The notes: a model not told the origin generated them from the sequence alone. Shown: positions 35,356-43,536, numbered from the stretch's first letter. The stretch: 64,000 nucleotides of DNA from VXYL01 sp965203685 (GCA_965203685.1 OZ241908.1:1984001-2048000), one strand, 5' to 3'. Numbers and translations are program-made.

Positions 35356-36076
35356 AGAGCCCTCGGCCGGGGAGCGTGAGGGGAAACCCCGCGCAGGTAG
35401 CAAATCCCCGGACAGCCGCCATGTCGGACGGGCCGTGGCACGCTTGGAGGAAGCCGTCAACGACTTGGTGGCTTCGGCCGGAGAGTCGGCTGCCAGCTAC
35501 ATCGACCGAGCCGCCGAGCGCGTACGACGCCAGGTAGCCCTCAGGAAACTGGCAGGCGAGCACTCGGAACCTCGCGGCAGCTACCGGCCGCGACCGCACC
35601 GCGAACCAGCTTGGCTGTGGTCGGACGAGCCGCGCTCGGTGAGGCTTTGCCGGGACACCGAGAGGGGCAAGCTGCTCGGAGTGTGCGCGGGGATCGGTCG
35701 CTATTACGGCGTGGAGGCGTGGGTTGTGCGCTGCGCCGCGATCACGGCCGTGATCTTCCTCAACTGGTTTGCGGTGGTCGCCTATCTGGTTGTCGGCCTC
35801 TTCATCTTGGACAAAGGGCCCGCAGGCAGCCAGGCTGCCAAGCCTCGGAGGCGCGCCAAGCGTGACGGGCGCAACCGCGCGGAAGACGAGGACGAAGCTG
35901 AGACTGCGCGGCGCTACGCGCTACCGTCGCCGCGGCAGCGGTTGCGCACGGTGGATGCCGAGTTCGACGAAGTCGAGCTGCGCCTGCGGCGCATGGAGAC
36001 CCACATCACTTCGGGCCGCTACGAGTTGCACCGCGAGTTCGGACGCATCGACGATGGCGAGAGTGCCGTCAATTGA
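35342..36076 (+). CDS. pspC: Phage shock protein C with long N-terminal extension
   Basis: A 244-aa protein, about twice the size of E. coli PspC (119). The PspC domain lies around 99-165 (RLCRDTERGKLLGVCAGIG, then a membrane helix FLNWFAVVAYLVVGLFIL). Ahead of it are about 95 unusual residues: a low-complexity start coded by a palindromic repeat (see 35354-35396), then an amphipathic helical region. The C-terminal part is basic, then a helical tail ending RYELHREFGRIDD. The start ATG lies inside pspB and is read in a different frame. Confidence 0.9.
   Translation: MARSEEPSAGEREGKPRAGSKSPDSRHVGRAVARLEEAVNDLVASAGESAASYIDRAAERVRRQVALRKLAGEHSEPRGSYRPRPHREPAWLWSDEPRSVRLCRDTERGKLLGVCAGIGRYYGVEAWVVRCAAITAVIFLNWFAVVAYLVVGLFILDKGPAGSQAAKPRRRAKRDGRNRAEDEDEAETARRYALPSPRQRLRTVDAEFDEVELRLRRMETHITSGRYELHREFGRIDDGESAVN
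35354..35396 (+). repeat. Palindromic repeat copy inside pspC
   Basis: A 43-nt element beginning right after the pspB stop, sharing the same core (GCCCTC-GCCGGGGAGCG-GAGGGG-AACCCC) with the three copies in hrpA. It encodes SEEPSAGEREGKPRAG, a different reading frame from that used in hrpA. The GGGG-AAA-CCCC part can form a short hairpin. Confidence 0.75.
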
Positions 36077-36116
36077 CTTCCCGAACTAGCCCGAACGAAA
36101 AACCAAGGAGACACAC

Positions 36117-36359
36117 ATGACCTGGGCAACAGCCGTTTTCCTGATCGTGGCCATGAGCCTGTCCATTCCGCTTCTGAAGATCTGGACGAGTCATGCGCGC
36201 CGCCGCAAGGCGCACGACGGGGCGGATGAGACGCGCGTGTCGTCCGTCGAGGGGGAACTCGCCGAACTGCGCGAGCGCGTGGAAACCCTGGAGCGCATCG
36301 TGACCGACGAACGCCACCACCTCGAGCGGGAATTCGATCGCCTCGACGGTACCCGTTAG
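36117..36359 (+). CDS. PspB-like small membrane/coiled-coil protein
   Basis: An 80-aa protein with one N-terminal membrane helix (ATAVFLIVAMSLSIPLLKIW) and a C-terminal coiled coil (VEGELAELRERVETLERIVTDE). The layout copies PspB, and it follows pspC with an AAGGAG ribosome site, so it is probably a duplicated or diverged PspB acting in the same stress pathway. It could instead correspond in position to PspD, although that protein lacks this topology. Confidence 0.8.
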   Translation: MTWATAVFLIVAMSLSIPLLKIWTSHARRRKAHDGADETRVSSVEGELAELRERVETLERIVTDERHHLEREFDRLDGTR

Positions 36360-36418
36360 CCACGGTCGTTGCGCGGTTGTCGCGCTGGGCCGGCGGTGGC
36401 ATGGCAAACTAGCGGGGC

Positions 36419-37033
36419 ATGGCCAACAGGTGCTGTAGCAACATCGACCTCGTGAACCTGCACGCGGGCCAACGCCGCGTGCTGGCATGGGTATTCGGCA
36501 TCAACGTCGCCGCATTCGGGGCCATGGTCGTCGGATCCGTGCTGAGCGGCTCGTCGGCCCTGCTGTCCGGCACCTTGGACAACCTCGGCGATGCGCTCAC
36601 CTACGCGGTGAGTTTGGCTGTCGTCGGTGCGTCGGCCGAAGCCAAGGCGCGCGTCGCCGTGCTCAAGGGGCTCCTGATCCTCGGCGCCGCCGTCGCGGTG
36701 GCCGTCCAGATCGCTTGGCGGCTCACGGACCTGCATGCGCCGGTCGTGTCCACGATGTCCGCGGTCGCGGTCGCCAACTTGGTGGCCAACGTTGTTTGTC
36801 TCAAGCTGCTGACGCCTCACCGCAAAGCCGACGTCAACATGTCGTCGTCCTGGGAGTGTTCCCGCAACGACGTCATCGAGGGGGTTGCTGTGATCGGCGC
36901 TGCCGGTGCGGTTTGGGTGTTCGATTCGCCTTGGCCGGACATCGCCGTCGCCGTCCTTTTGCTGGCGGTTTTCCTACGCTCCGCGAGCCGCATCTTGCGC
37001 GGCGCGTGGCAGGAATTGGCACCGGCCGCTTAG
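36419..37033 (+). CDS. Cation diffusion facilitator family transporter
   Basis: A 204-aa inner-membrane metal transporter of the CDF type, shorter than most (about 300) because the C-terminal cytoplasmic domain is missing. Six membrane segments are predicted by eye. The TM2 metal site reads LDNLGD (DxxxD form), but the TM5 site, usually HxxxD or DxxxD, reads ECSRND, so a cysteine replaces the first ligand. N-terminal CC pair (RCCSN). It follows the psp genes 59 nt downstream. Metal specificity is unknown; Cys suggests a soft or late transition metal. Confidence 0.85.
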   Translation: MANRCCSNIDLVNLHAGQRRVLAWVFGINVAAFGAMVVGSVLSGSSALLSGTLDNLGDALTYAVSLAVVGASAEAKARVAVLKGLLILGAAVAVAVQIAWRLTDLHAPVVSTMSAVAVANLVANVVCLKLLTPHRKADVNMSSSWECSRNDVIEGVAVIGAAGAVWVFDSPWPDIAVAVLLLAVFLRSASRILRGAWQELAPAA

Positions 37034-37151
37034 CGGCCGCGGACGCTTGACGGCCGCGGACGCTTGACGGCCGCGCACGCTTGACGGCACCGGCCGCCTG
37101 AGGGCATCGGCCGCCTGACGGCCGCGGCGCCTGACGACCGCGGTCGCTTGA
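37034..37151. repeat. 17-bp tandem repeat, seven units
   Basis: Directly after the TAG of the CDF gene begin about seven copies of cggccgcggacgcttga, each 17 bp (one is 16). The first three are nearly identical, later ones diverge (for example cggcaccggccgcctga). Every unit ends in TGA. The array lies between two convergent genes. Confidence 0.85.
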
Positions 37152-37178
37152 CGGGCAGCCGCGCCGCCGATTCGCTGG

Positions 37179-38093
37179 TCAGTTGGCCGGAGAGTCGACG
37201 AGCGTCCACCTCACCCCGCAGACGTCGATCGCCTCGAACTTCCGAGCGATCCCGGGGACTGCCCACAGGTCGACGCCAACCACGCCGCTGCGCCCATCGG
37301 CCGCGGGCTCCACGAACCGCATGGTCTGGCCGGCGGCGAGCTTGAGCGTCGCGGGCTCGGCGGAGTCGATCGAAGCACCCGCGCCAAGACCGTGCATCCA
37401 GCGCTGGCACATCTCAACGGGATCTACGCCCCGCGGTGCGATCTCGACCGCCGCGAAACCGGTGGTGACGCCCCCGTGGGGCCGTGCGTCGACGCCGTTC
37501 TGCCAGGTGTTCCCCGCCGGGAAGTAGGCACCCTTGTTGTTCGGGAAGTCTGCTTGGCCGGGCCAGTTCTCCTGGATCTCCGCCAGCGTGCCGAAGTCTC
37601 TCGGGTGGAACTGGACGTTGACGCCGGAGACCGTGCCGGGCGTCTTCGGTAGCGGCTCGCCGAGCACGTAGCGGCCCGCCTCGACGCCTGCCAACCCCGA
37701 CCCGGGTTCGCCGGGACAGACGTTCCAATCGCCCGACACGATTCCGATTGCGTCGCCCTGGGCGGACATCGATCGCGAAGCCACTGCCACGTCGGGGACC
37801 TGCACGATCGCCATGTAGCCGCAGTCGCCGTTGCGATCGAGGAGCCTCGTCTGGGTTGTGGAACGTTCCCAGGCGAGGTCCGTGGGGCACACGGTTTCCA
37901 GGAAGGAGTCGCCGAGGCGAATGTGCGTATTGGTGAGATTGCCGCCCGCGGCCATCCGCGGATCCCGGAACACCACGGGCGCATCGAACGCCGTGGAGAG
38001 CATGTTGGACGTCCACTCAAGGTCGCGCGCGACCAAGCAGATCTGGCGTAGGCGAAGCGCGGGGTCGGGCATCAGTCGGCGGCTCGTGTGCAT
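37179..38093 (-). CDS. VOC/glyoxalase-like protein
   Basis: A 304-aa protein of the vicinal oxygen chelate superfamily. It starts with the typical betaalphabeta unit LRLRQICLVARDLEWTSNMLSTAF and contains FLETVCPTDLAWE, GYMAIVQVPDVAVA and a second half GFAAVEIAPRGVDPVEMCQRWM, ending with CGVRWTLVDSPAN. Two VOC modules are therefore likely. Expected metal ligands are not easily assigned. The ATG at 38093 is used; ATG 38072 and TTG 38123 are alternatives. Upstream lies a structured non-coding element. Reaction unknown. Confidence 0.82.
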   Translation of the reverse strand: MHTSRRLMPDPALRLRQICLVARDLEWTSNMLSTAFDAPVVFRDPRMAAGGNLTNTHIRLGDSFLETVCPTDLAWERSTTQTRLLDRNGDCGYMAIVQVPDVAVASRSMSAQGDAIGIVSGDWNVCPGEPGSGLAGVEAGRYVLGEPLPKTPGTVSGVNVQFHPRDFGTLAEIQENWPGQADFPNNKGAYFPAGNTWQNGVDARPHGGVTTGFAAVEIAPRGVDPVEMCQRWMHGLGAGASIDSAEPATLKLAAGQTMRFVEPAADGRSGVVGVDLWAVPGIARKFEAIDVCGVRWTLVDSPAN

Positions 38094-38179
38094 CTCATGG
38101 GCGGTATTGTCCTCGAAACGCAATCGGAAGGAAAAGCAGCGGGGCCGCCACCATGCTGGTCTGTCGTTCAGCGATGCCG

Positions 38180-38557
38180 GCGTTGAAATGGGCGATGTTC
38201 GTCAACTGGAGCACACCGTGGTCGCCGTGTGGCGGAGCCCGAACCGATGACAACGGTGCGGTTCCGGCCGCCGTTCGACGAAGGGAACCCGCTTCCGGCC
38301 CTCGTCGGGAACTGAGGACAACAGCGCTCTCGCTTCGGCTTGACGTCGCACGGGCCGAGGTCGACGTGGGGTTGCCCACCCCTTGTCCACAGCGCCTCTT
38401 TGGATCGGGGACCGGCACCATGGACAAGGCGTGGACAACCCCGCCAAGGGCGGTGCCATGGAAGCCGGACCGGGTCGGTTTTCGTGTCACTAGGGGTCGC
38501 GCTTGATCCGCACCGGATCCTCGCCCCGATCCCCGAAAACATCGCCCAATTCAACGC
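38180..38557. mobile_element. MITE-like segment with terminal inverted repeats
   Basis: The intergenic stretch 38094-38633 (540 nt) has no convincing gene. Within it, 38180-38199 and 38538-38557 are 20-bp inverted repeats differing at one base. Between them lie several internal hairpins: arms at 38371-38389/38421-38439, a CGACGA-GGG/CCC-TCGTCG pair near 38270-38312, and GATCCG-CAC-CGGATC at 38505-38519. No transposase frame or clear target duplication is seen (only a weak GCCG on both sides). The pattern suits a non-autonomous MITE or a structured RNA. Confidence 0.5.
38371..38439. repeat. Internal 19-bp inverted repeat in the MITE-like segment
   Basis: Arms 38371-38389 and 38421-38439 pair at 17 of 19 positions around a 31-nt loop, and pairing extends four bases outward (GGGG/CCCC). 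No T-run follows either arm, so it is not an intrinsic terminator. Confidence 0.65.
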
Positions 38558-38633
38558 AAGCCGGTCGTCACGGGATCTCGGAACCGAACATCGCCCTGTT
38601 TACGCGGGCCGGTGCCGGCCTCGCCCACTGGGA

Positions 38634-39428
38634 TCATGCGTATGCCCGCGCGACCACCTTGCCGCCGCGGGTGATCGGTATGTTGTCCGCCTTGAACGTA
38701 TTGCGTCCTTCGAGGTCGATGCAGTCCACGGAGCGGTAGGCGTTGATAAGGCCGATCTTGCTCACCGGGGTGTAGTTCGAATTGGCACGGTGCATCAGGC
38801 AGGGGTGGAAGATGAGCACGTCGCCGGGCCGAAACTGCGGCGTGACCACACGCGTTGCGTAAGGTTCGAAGCCCACGATGACGCGTTTCTTGACCGGCCA
38901 GCCGGGCATCTCGACGTGGCCGCGTTCGAACAGTCCGTCGCGGTGGCTGCCGGGGACGAGGGACGTGCCGCCGGTGTTCGGGCCCATGTCGCCGAGGTAG
39001 GTCAGGGCAGAGGCGAGTTTGTAGTTGGACAGCGGCACATAGTCGGGCGCGTCCTGGTGCCAGCCCTGGAAGTCGAAGTTCATCATGGCGGGCTTGACCA
39101 CCGTGGCGGATTGGTAGGCGTCGATGTCGTTGTCGTAGAGGTCGACGAATGCGGCCGCGAGCCTTGGATCGCGCATGTGGTCGTCGAGGCGCGGGTGCTC
39201 GAGGAAGATGTCGTTGTAGTAGTAGACGCGGTTCGGGTTTAGGCGGTCGCCAGGTTCGCGGGTCCACGGATCGAAGCCGACGCCCGGGGTGCCACGCTTC
39301 GCACGGCTGAGGACCTCCGCGGTAGCGTTCCTGAGCGAGTCGACGTCGACGCGGCCGAAAAAGCCGCGCAGGACCAAGTACCCGTCCTCGGCGTAACGCG
39401 CGATCTCGCCGTTGTCGAGGCAGCCCAT
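38634..39428 (-). CDS. Phytanoyl-CoA dioxygenase (PhyH) family protein
   Basis: A 264-aa Fe(II)/2-oxoglutarate oxygenase. The metal triad is visible as WHQDAPDY (His124, Asp126) and LMHRANSN (His213), with PNTGGTSLVPGSHRDG and FRPGDVLIFHP in the jelly-roll core. The ATG at 39428 is preferred because upstream residues belong to the antisense of the transporter. It is encoded 14 nt after the Nramp-like gene, so the two form an operon. PhyH members hydroxylate very diverse small molecules; the substrate may be what the transporter imports. Confidence 0.92.
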   Translation of the reverse strand: MGCLDNGEIARYAEDGYLVLRGFFGRVDVDSLRNATAEVLSRAKRGTPGVGFDPWTREPGDRLNPNRVYYYNDIFLEHPRLDDHMRDPRLAAAFVDLYDNDIDAYQSATVVKPAMMNFDFQGWHQDAPDYVPLSNYKLASALTYLGDMGPNTGGTSLVPGSHRDGLFERGHVEMPGWPVKKRVIVGFEPYATRVVTPQFRPGDVLIFHPCLMHRANSNYTPVSKIGLINAYRSVDCIDLEGRNTFKADNIPITRGGKVVARAYA

Positions 39429-39442
39429 GGTACTGCAACCGC

Positions 39443-40906
39443 CTACTGCGCCACTACCTCCACGACCTTGCTGTAGATCGTGTAGCCGGCAAACGCGATG
39501 TACATGGCCGATGCGAGCACCATGAAGAAGATGTTGACCCACCCGGGACGGGCGGACTTTGGCAAGCGGGTGAGGTTCAGGTAGAGGATCATGGGCACGT
39601 AGATCGCCATGACGAAGCCGCTCATGAGCGCGGCGATGAACAGGAAGTCGAGCCCGGCGATGTCGTACTTGCCGAAGAACCAGACGCTGAACACGCCGAT
39701 GCCCATGGTCGTGCCGACCAGTACGAGATACCACTGCTCGAGCTTCAACCAGCGCCCGAATTTGAAGTTGGTGTGCAGCAGGTCGGCGAAGATGCGGCTG
39801 CCGCCGTCGACGCCGCCAAGCTGGGTGCTGAAGAGCGCAGCCATGCCGACGATGAGGAACAGGTAGCGGCCGAACGTCCCCATGCTCTGTTCGAGAATGG
39901 ATGCGAGATCCCACACGAGGCTGGCCCGGTCGGGGACGAGACCGATCGGATGTAGGACCGCGAGGGCGCCGAACACGAACAGGAACATGGTGAAGCTGCC
40001 GAGCAGCCAGAAGAACAGGGTCTGGTCGACCACCACGTAGCGGAACCAGTCCTTGAATCGGCGCCGGTTTTCCGCCGTGTCGGCATACAGGTAACCCGTG
40101 TCGAGTTCCTTGATCTCGTGCTTGTGCACCGCGCTCATGAGCGACGGCATACGGGCGCCCATGCCGATGTCCTTCTCGCGCAGGTAGTAGGCGTAGTAGA
40201 GATTGCCGAGGCCGCCCGCGCCGGCGAATACGACAGCGCCGAAGAAGCGGTTGAAGGTCAGTTGGTCACGTACCGAGCCGTCGTCGGCGAGGACATCCAC
40301 GGGGAAGTCCGGGAAGCTGAAGATGCTGATGACGCCGTGCCACATCTCGAGGAAGATGTCGGCCGACCCGATCTCCCACACGACGTAGAGGAGGCCGGCG
40401 ACGATGACGACGATCAGTCCGGTGATGCAGCGTTCCACCGCGGTGTAGATCACCTTGGGGCCGAACAGGATGGCCGCTACCAGTGCGAACACGATCGCCG
40501 TCCAGAGCCACGGTGGACTGTCGTGTTGCGGTCCGAAGATGAGATCGCGCAAGGCGATGCCGGTTTCGCGCGCCCATCCGGGCAGGAACTTACCGACGAA
40601 GATCACGAAGACGAACAGGTACACCACGAGCTTGATGACCCGGGCCATGCCCGTGAATGGACTTTCGCCCGTGGCGATCGACCAGCGGCCGATCTCGATG
40701 TTGACCCAGAGTTGGAGGAAGATGCCGATGGCTGCGGCCCACAGTAGCTGCGCGCCAACCACGGACGTGATCCACGGCCACATGATCAGTTCGCCGGAAC
40801 CGATGGCGAGGCCTGCCATCACGACGCCCGGGCCCACCATCCTGAGAATGGGCTTTTTACGCTCGGGCAGTTCCGCTTCCTTGAGCGGCTGGATCGGGAT
40901 CAGCAT
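39443..40906 (-). CDS. Nramp-like transporter lacking the DPGN motif
   Basis: A 487-aa integral membrane protein with about eleven to twelve helices and overall Nramp/SLC11 character. In metal-transporting Nramps TM1 carries DPGN; here the corresponding stretch reads GPGVVMAGLAIGSGELI. TM6 also lacks the usual MPH motif. Such divergent relatives are not expected to move Mn2+ or Fe2+ and their substrates are largely unknown. A long loop with KHEIKELDTGYLYADTAENRRR lies in the middle. It is coupled to the PhyH dioxygenase gene downstream. Confidence 0.85.
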   Translation of the reverse strand: MLIPIQPLKEAELPERKKPILRMVGPGVVMAGLAIGSGELIMWPWITSVVGAQLLWAAAIGIFLQLWVNIEIGRWSIATGESPFTGMARVIKLVVYLFVFVIFVGKFLPGWARETGIALRDLIFGPQHDSPPWLWTAIVFALVAAILFGPKVIYTAVERCITGLIVVIVAGLLYVVWEIGSADIFLEMWHGVISIFSFPDFPVDVLADDGSVRDQLTFNRFFGAVVFAGAGGLGNLYYAYYLREKDIGMGARMPSLMSAVHKHEIKELDTGYLYADTAENRRRFKDWFRYVVVDQTLFFWLLGSFTMFLFVFGALAVLHPIGLVPDRASLVWDLASILEQSMGTFGRYLFLIVGMAALFSTQLGGVDGGSRIFADLLHTNFKFGRWLKLEQWYLVLVGTTMGIGVFSVWFFGKYDIAGLDFLFIAALMSGFVMAIYVPMILYLNLTRLPKSARPGWVNIFFMVLASAMYIAFAGYTIYSKVVEVVAQ

Positions 40907-40921
40907 GTCGACGCCTTGCTC

Positions 40922-41650
40922 TTACCTTGGGGATAGGGAGGACGGCAAGCCTAGCAGGCGATCCGGGAAATCGCTGAACACGCCGCCGACGCCGATGGCG
41001 CGCAAGGCCGCGGCCCGCTCGGCATCGTTCACCGTGTAGACGAGGCACTGGTAGCCGTTGGCGCGGATCGTGTCCACCGTCCCCGGGTCCGCGACCCGGT
41101 CGGCCAGGTTGATCGACCAGGCGCCGAGTTCGCGTGCGGTGTCGAGCACGCCTTGCCGCCATCGGCCAAGGAGTGGTGCACAAGGAATGGTCGGACACAG
41201 GCCGTGGAAGCGTCCCAGTTCGCCGTGATCGAAGGCGGACACGAGCAATGGTCGCTTGCATGCCGCGATGGCGCGGGCCACCGGTGCCGCGGTACCGCGC
41301 CCCTTGAGTTCGATGTTGACGGCGACGTGTCCGGGCGCGGCTTCGAGGACCTCGTCGAGTGTCGGGACGCGCTCGCCCTCACCGGCGTCGAGCACACGTA
41401 GGGCCGCCAATGGCGCGTCGGCCACCGTGCCGTTCCCGTTCGTGGTCCGATCGACGCGCTCGTCATGGATCACGACCAGGTGTTGATCGGCGCTCAAGTG
41501 GACGTCCAGCTCGATGGCGTCGACCCCGAGGTGAACAGCGTACGCGAAGCTCGCTAGAGTGTTCTCAGGTGCCAATCCCGCTGCGCCGCGGTGGCCGATC
41601 ACCCACAACCCGTCGTCACGGTTCGCCTTGGAAAACGGGGCGCGGTCCAT
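40922..41650 (-). CDS. Glycerophosphodiester phosphodiesterase
   Basis: A 242-aa cytoplasmic GDPD enzyme that hydrolyses glycerophosphodiesters to glycerol-3-phosphate and an alcohol. Conserved motifs are VIGHRGAAGLAPENTLASF, IELDVHLSADQHLVVIHDE (metal and catalytic residues), VNIELKG and VYTVND. It has no signal peptide, so it resembles UgpQ rather than GlpQ. A GGAG ribosome site fits the ATG at 41650. Its start is divergent from dnaX with about 100 nt between, and its stop lies 15 nt before the Nramp-like gene. Confidence 0.93.
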   Translation of the reverse strand: MDRAPFSKANRDDGLWVIGHRGAAGLAPENTLASFAYAVHLGVDAIELDVHLSADQHLVVIHDERVDRTTNGNGTVADAPLAALRVLDAGEGERVPTLDEVLEAAPGHVAVNIELKGRGTAAPVARAIAACKRPLLVSAFDHGELGRFHGLCPTIPCAPLLGRWRQGVLDTARELGAWSINLADRVADPGTVDTIRANGYQCLVYTVNDAERAAALRAIGVGGVFSDFPDRLLGLPSSLSPR

Positions 41651-41753
41651 CACGAAGCTCCCGGAGCGGGTCGGGCGGAAACCTCGGCCCAACGGCGCCG
41701 ACCAACCGTTTTCAAGGAGACTGCCTCGGTTTGCGTTAACATTTTGGCCGATC

Positions 41754-43385
41754 ATGAGTTATCTGGTGCTGGCGCGGAAGTACCGGCCTCGCGCGTTCGC
41801 GGACGTCGTGGGCCAGGAGCATGTCGTGCGGGCTCTCGCCAACGCCCTGGACAACGAGCGGTTGCACCACGCGTACCTGTTCACCGGCACACGGGGGGTC
41901 GGCAAGACGACGTTGGCGCGCATCCTCGCCGCGTGTCTGAACTGCGAAACCGGGGTCACGTCGACGCCCTGCCGTGTCTGCCCAGCATGCGAGGCGATTG
42001 CGGCGGGACGGTTCATGGACCTGATCGAGGTGGACGCGGCCTCGCGCACCGGCGTCGACGATACCCGTGACCTGCTCAACAACGCCCAGTTCCTGCCCGG
42101 CCAGGGTCGCTTCAAGGTGTACCTGATCGACGAGGTGCACATGTTGACCGGGCACAGCTTCAACGCCTTGCTGAAGACCTTGGAGGAACCCCCGGAGCAT
42201 GTGAAGTTCCTGCTCGCCACGACCGAGGCGCGCAAGATCCCCATCACCGTGTTGTCGCGGTGCCTGCAATTCCACCTGAAGAACATGCTCCCGGAGACCA
42301 TCGAGGGCCAACTCGCCCGCATTCTTGGCGACGAGGCGGTGGAGGCCGAGCCCGCGGCCCTGGCGGCGATCGCGCGGGCCGCGCGGGGGAGCATGCGCGA
42401 TGCGCTGTCGATTGCCGACCAGGCGATCTCCCACGGTGCCGGCAAGATCGATGCGCAGAGCGTCAATGGCATGCTCGGGATCGCAGGTCGCGATGAGATC
42501 GGCGCATTGCTCGAGGCACTGGCGGCACGCGATGGGGAGGCGCTGCTCGCCGCAGCCGACGAACTGTCTCGGCGATCCCTTGACCTGGCAGCCGTGCTTG
42601 GGGAACTGCAGCACGCGTTCCATGATTTGGCCGTGGCCGCCGAACTCGACTCCGTTCCAGAACCGCCATATGACCGGTTCCTAGGGTCGTTCTCGGCCGA
42701 GGACCTGCAGATCTACTACCAGATCGCCCTCGTCGGCGCGCGCGACCTGCCGTTTGCGCCGGACCCCAAGGTTGGTTTCGACATGACGATGGTTCGGCTG
42801 CTGTCCTTCGAGCCCCTCGGGAGCGCCGTAGGCGGCGAGTCGACTGCGCCCGCGACGTCTCGCGTGCCGCCATCGGCGCCGTCCGTCGGTGCGGCGCCGA
42901 GCGTTCAGGAAGACGTCGTGGTCGAAGAGGCGCCAGTGAACAGCGACCGCGGTGCAGGGGCTCAACCGACGCCCCCCGTGGCCGACGCGGTTCCACCCGA
43001 GGACTCGGCATTGCCGCCGTGGCATGAGCTTGTCGCGGCCATGGCGCCCGAGGGGGTCACGCTGATGATCCTGGAGCATGCCAACTTGGTCGCCAAGGAC
43101 GCCGAGCAGTGGACGATCCGGCTCGCCCAAGACCACCATGCGCTGCTCAACGACACCCAGCGCACCCAGATCGCGGGGCTCGTCGAACGCCATGAGGGTC
43201 GGCCCATGGAGGTGCGCTACGAGGTCGGCGAACTCGCCGCTGAAACGCCGGCGACACGCAAGGCACGCCTCAAGAGCGAGCGCGAAGCGGAGGCGAAGGC
43301 GGTTCTGCTCGGCGATGCCAACGTGCAGACGTTGTTGTCGGAATTCGATGCCCGGTTGGAGTCGCCGCATCTGGATGCCCGTTAA
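41754..43385 (+). CDS. dnaX: DNA polymerase III subunit tau
   Basis: The clamp-loader ATPase, 543 aa. Walker A GTRGVGKT is at 45-52, zinc-binding cysteines occur at about 64, 73, 76 and 79, and LIDEVHMLTGHSFNALLKTLEEPP is the sensor/Walker B region. The proline/acidic linker (about 360-425) and a C-terminal polymerase-binding domain follow. No A-rich slippery site like E. coli AAAAAAG was seen, so a shorter gamma form by frameshift is not evident. Leads a dnaX-ybaB-recR cluster. Confidence 0.97.
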   Translation: MSYLVLARKYRPRAFADVVGQEHVVRALANALDNERLHHAYLFTGTRGVGKTTLARILAACLNCETGVTSTPCRVCPACEAIAAGRFMDLIEVDAASRTGVDDTRDLLNNAQFLPGQGRFKVYLIDEVHMLTGHSFNALLKTLEEPPEHVKFLLATTEARKIPITVLSRCLQFHLKNMLPETIEGQLARILGDEAVEAEPAALAAIARAARGSMRDALSIADQAISHGAGKIDAQSVNGMLGIAGRDEIGALLEALAARDGEALLAAADELSRRSLDLAAVLGELQHAFHDLAVAAELDSVPEPPYDRFLGSFSAEDLQIYYQIALVGARDLPFAPDPKVGFDMTMVRLLSFEPLGSAVGGESTAPATSRVPPSAPSVGAAPSVQEDVVVEEAPVNSDRGAGAQPTPPVADAVPPEDSALPPWHELVAAMAPEGVTLMILEHANLVAKDAEQWTIRLAQDHHALLNDTQRTQIAGLVERHEGRPMEVRYEVGELAAETPATRKARLKSEREAEAKAVLLGDANVQTLLSEFDARLESPHLDAR

Positions 43386-43536
43386 GAACGCTGCAAATGC
43401 CGCCCTTGGTCATCGGAAAGCTGTTAAGTCTTGAGGTCGTATCTGGAGATCCCCGTTAATCAGCGTGTTCTTGACCTGCAACCGCCGCACGCGGCTCGCT
43501 ACAATCGACGGCACGGGGGACAAGAAGCGTGGCGCC

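Noticed and set aside
38153..38506. Open frames of about 80-130 codons on both strands in the gene-free segment
   Set aside because: No family resemblance, poor ribosome sites and heavy inverted repeats; typical chance frames in GC-rich DNA.
41651..41753. SRP (4.5S) RNA upstream of dnaX, as found in some relatives
   Set aside because: A GGTCGGGCGGAAAC stretch looks vaguely similar, but the conserved GGAAGGNAGCAGCC part of the SRP RNA is absent.
41754..43385. Programmed frameshift in dnaX producing gamma
   Set aside because: No A-rich slippery heptamer or suitable downstream hairpin was found.
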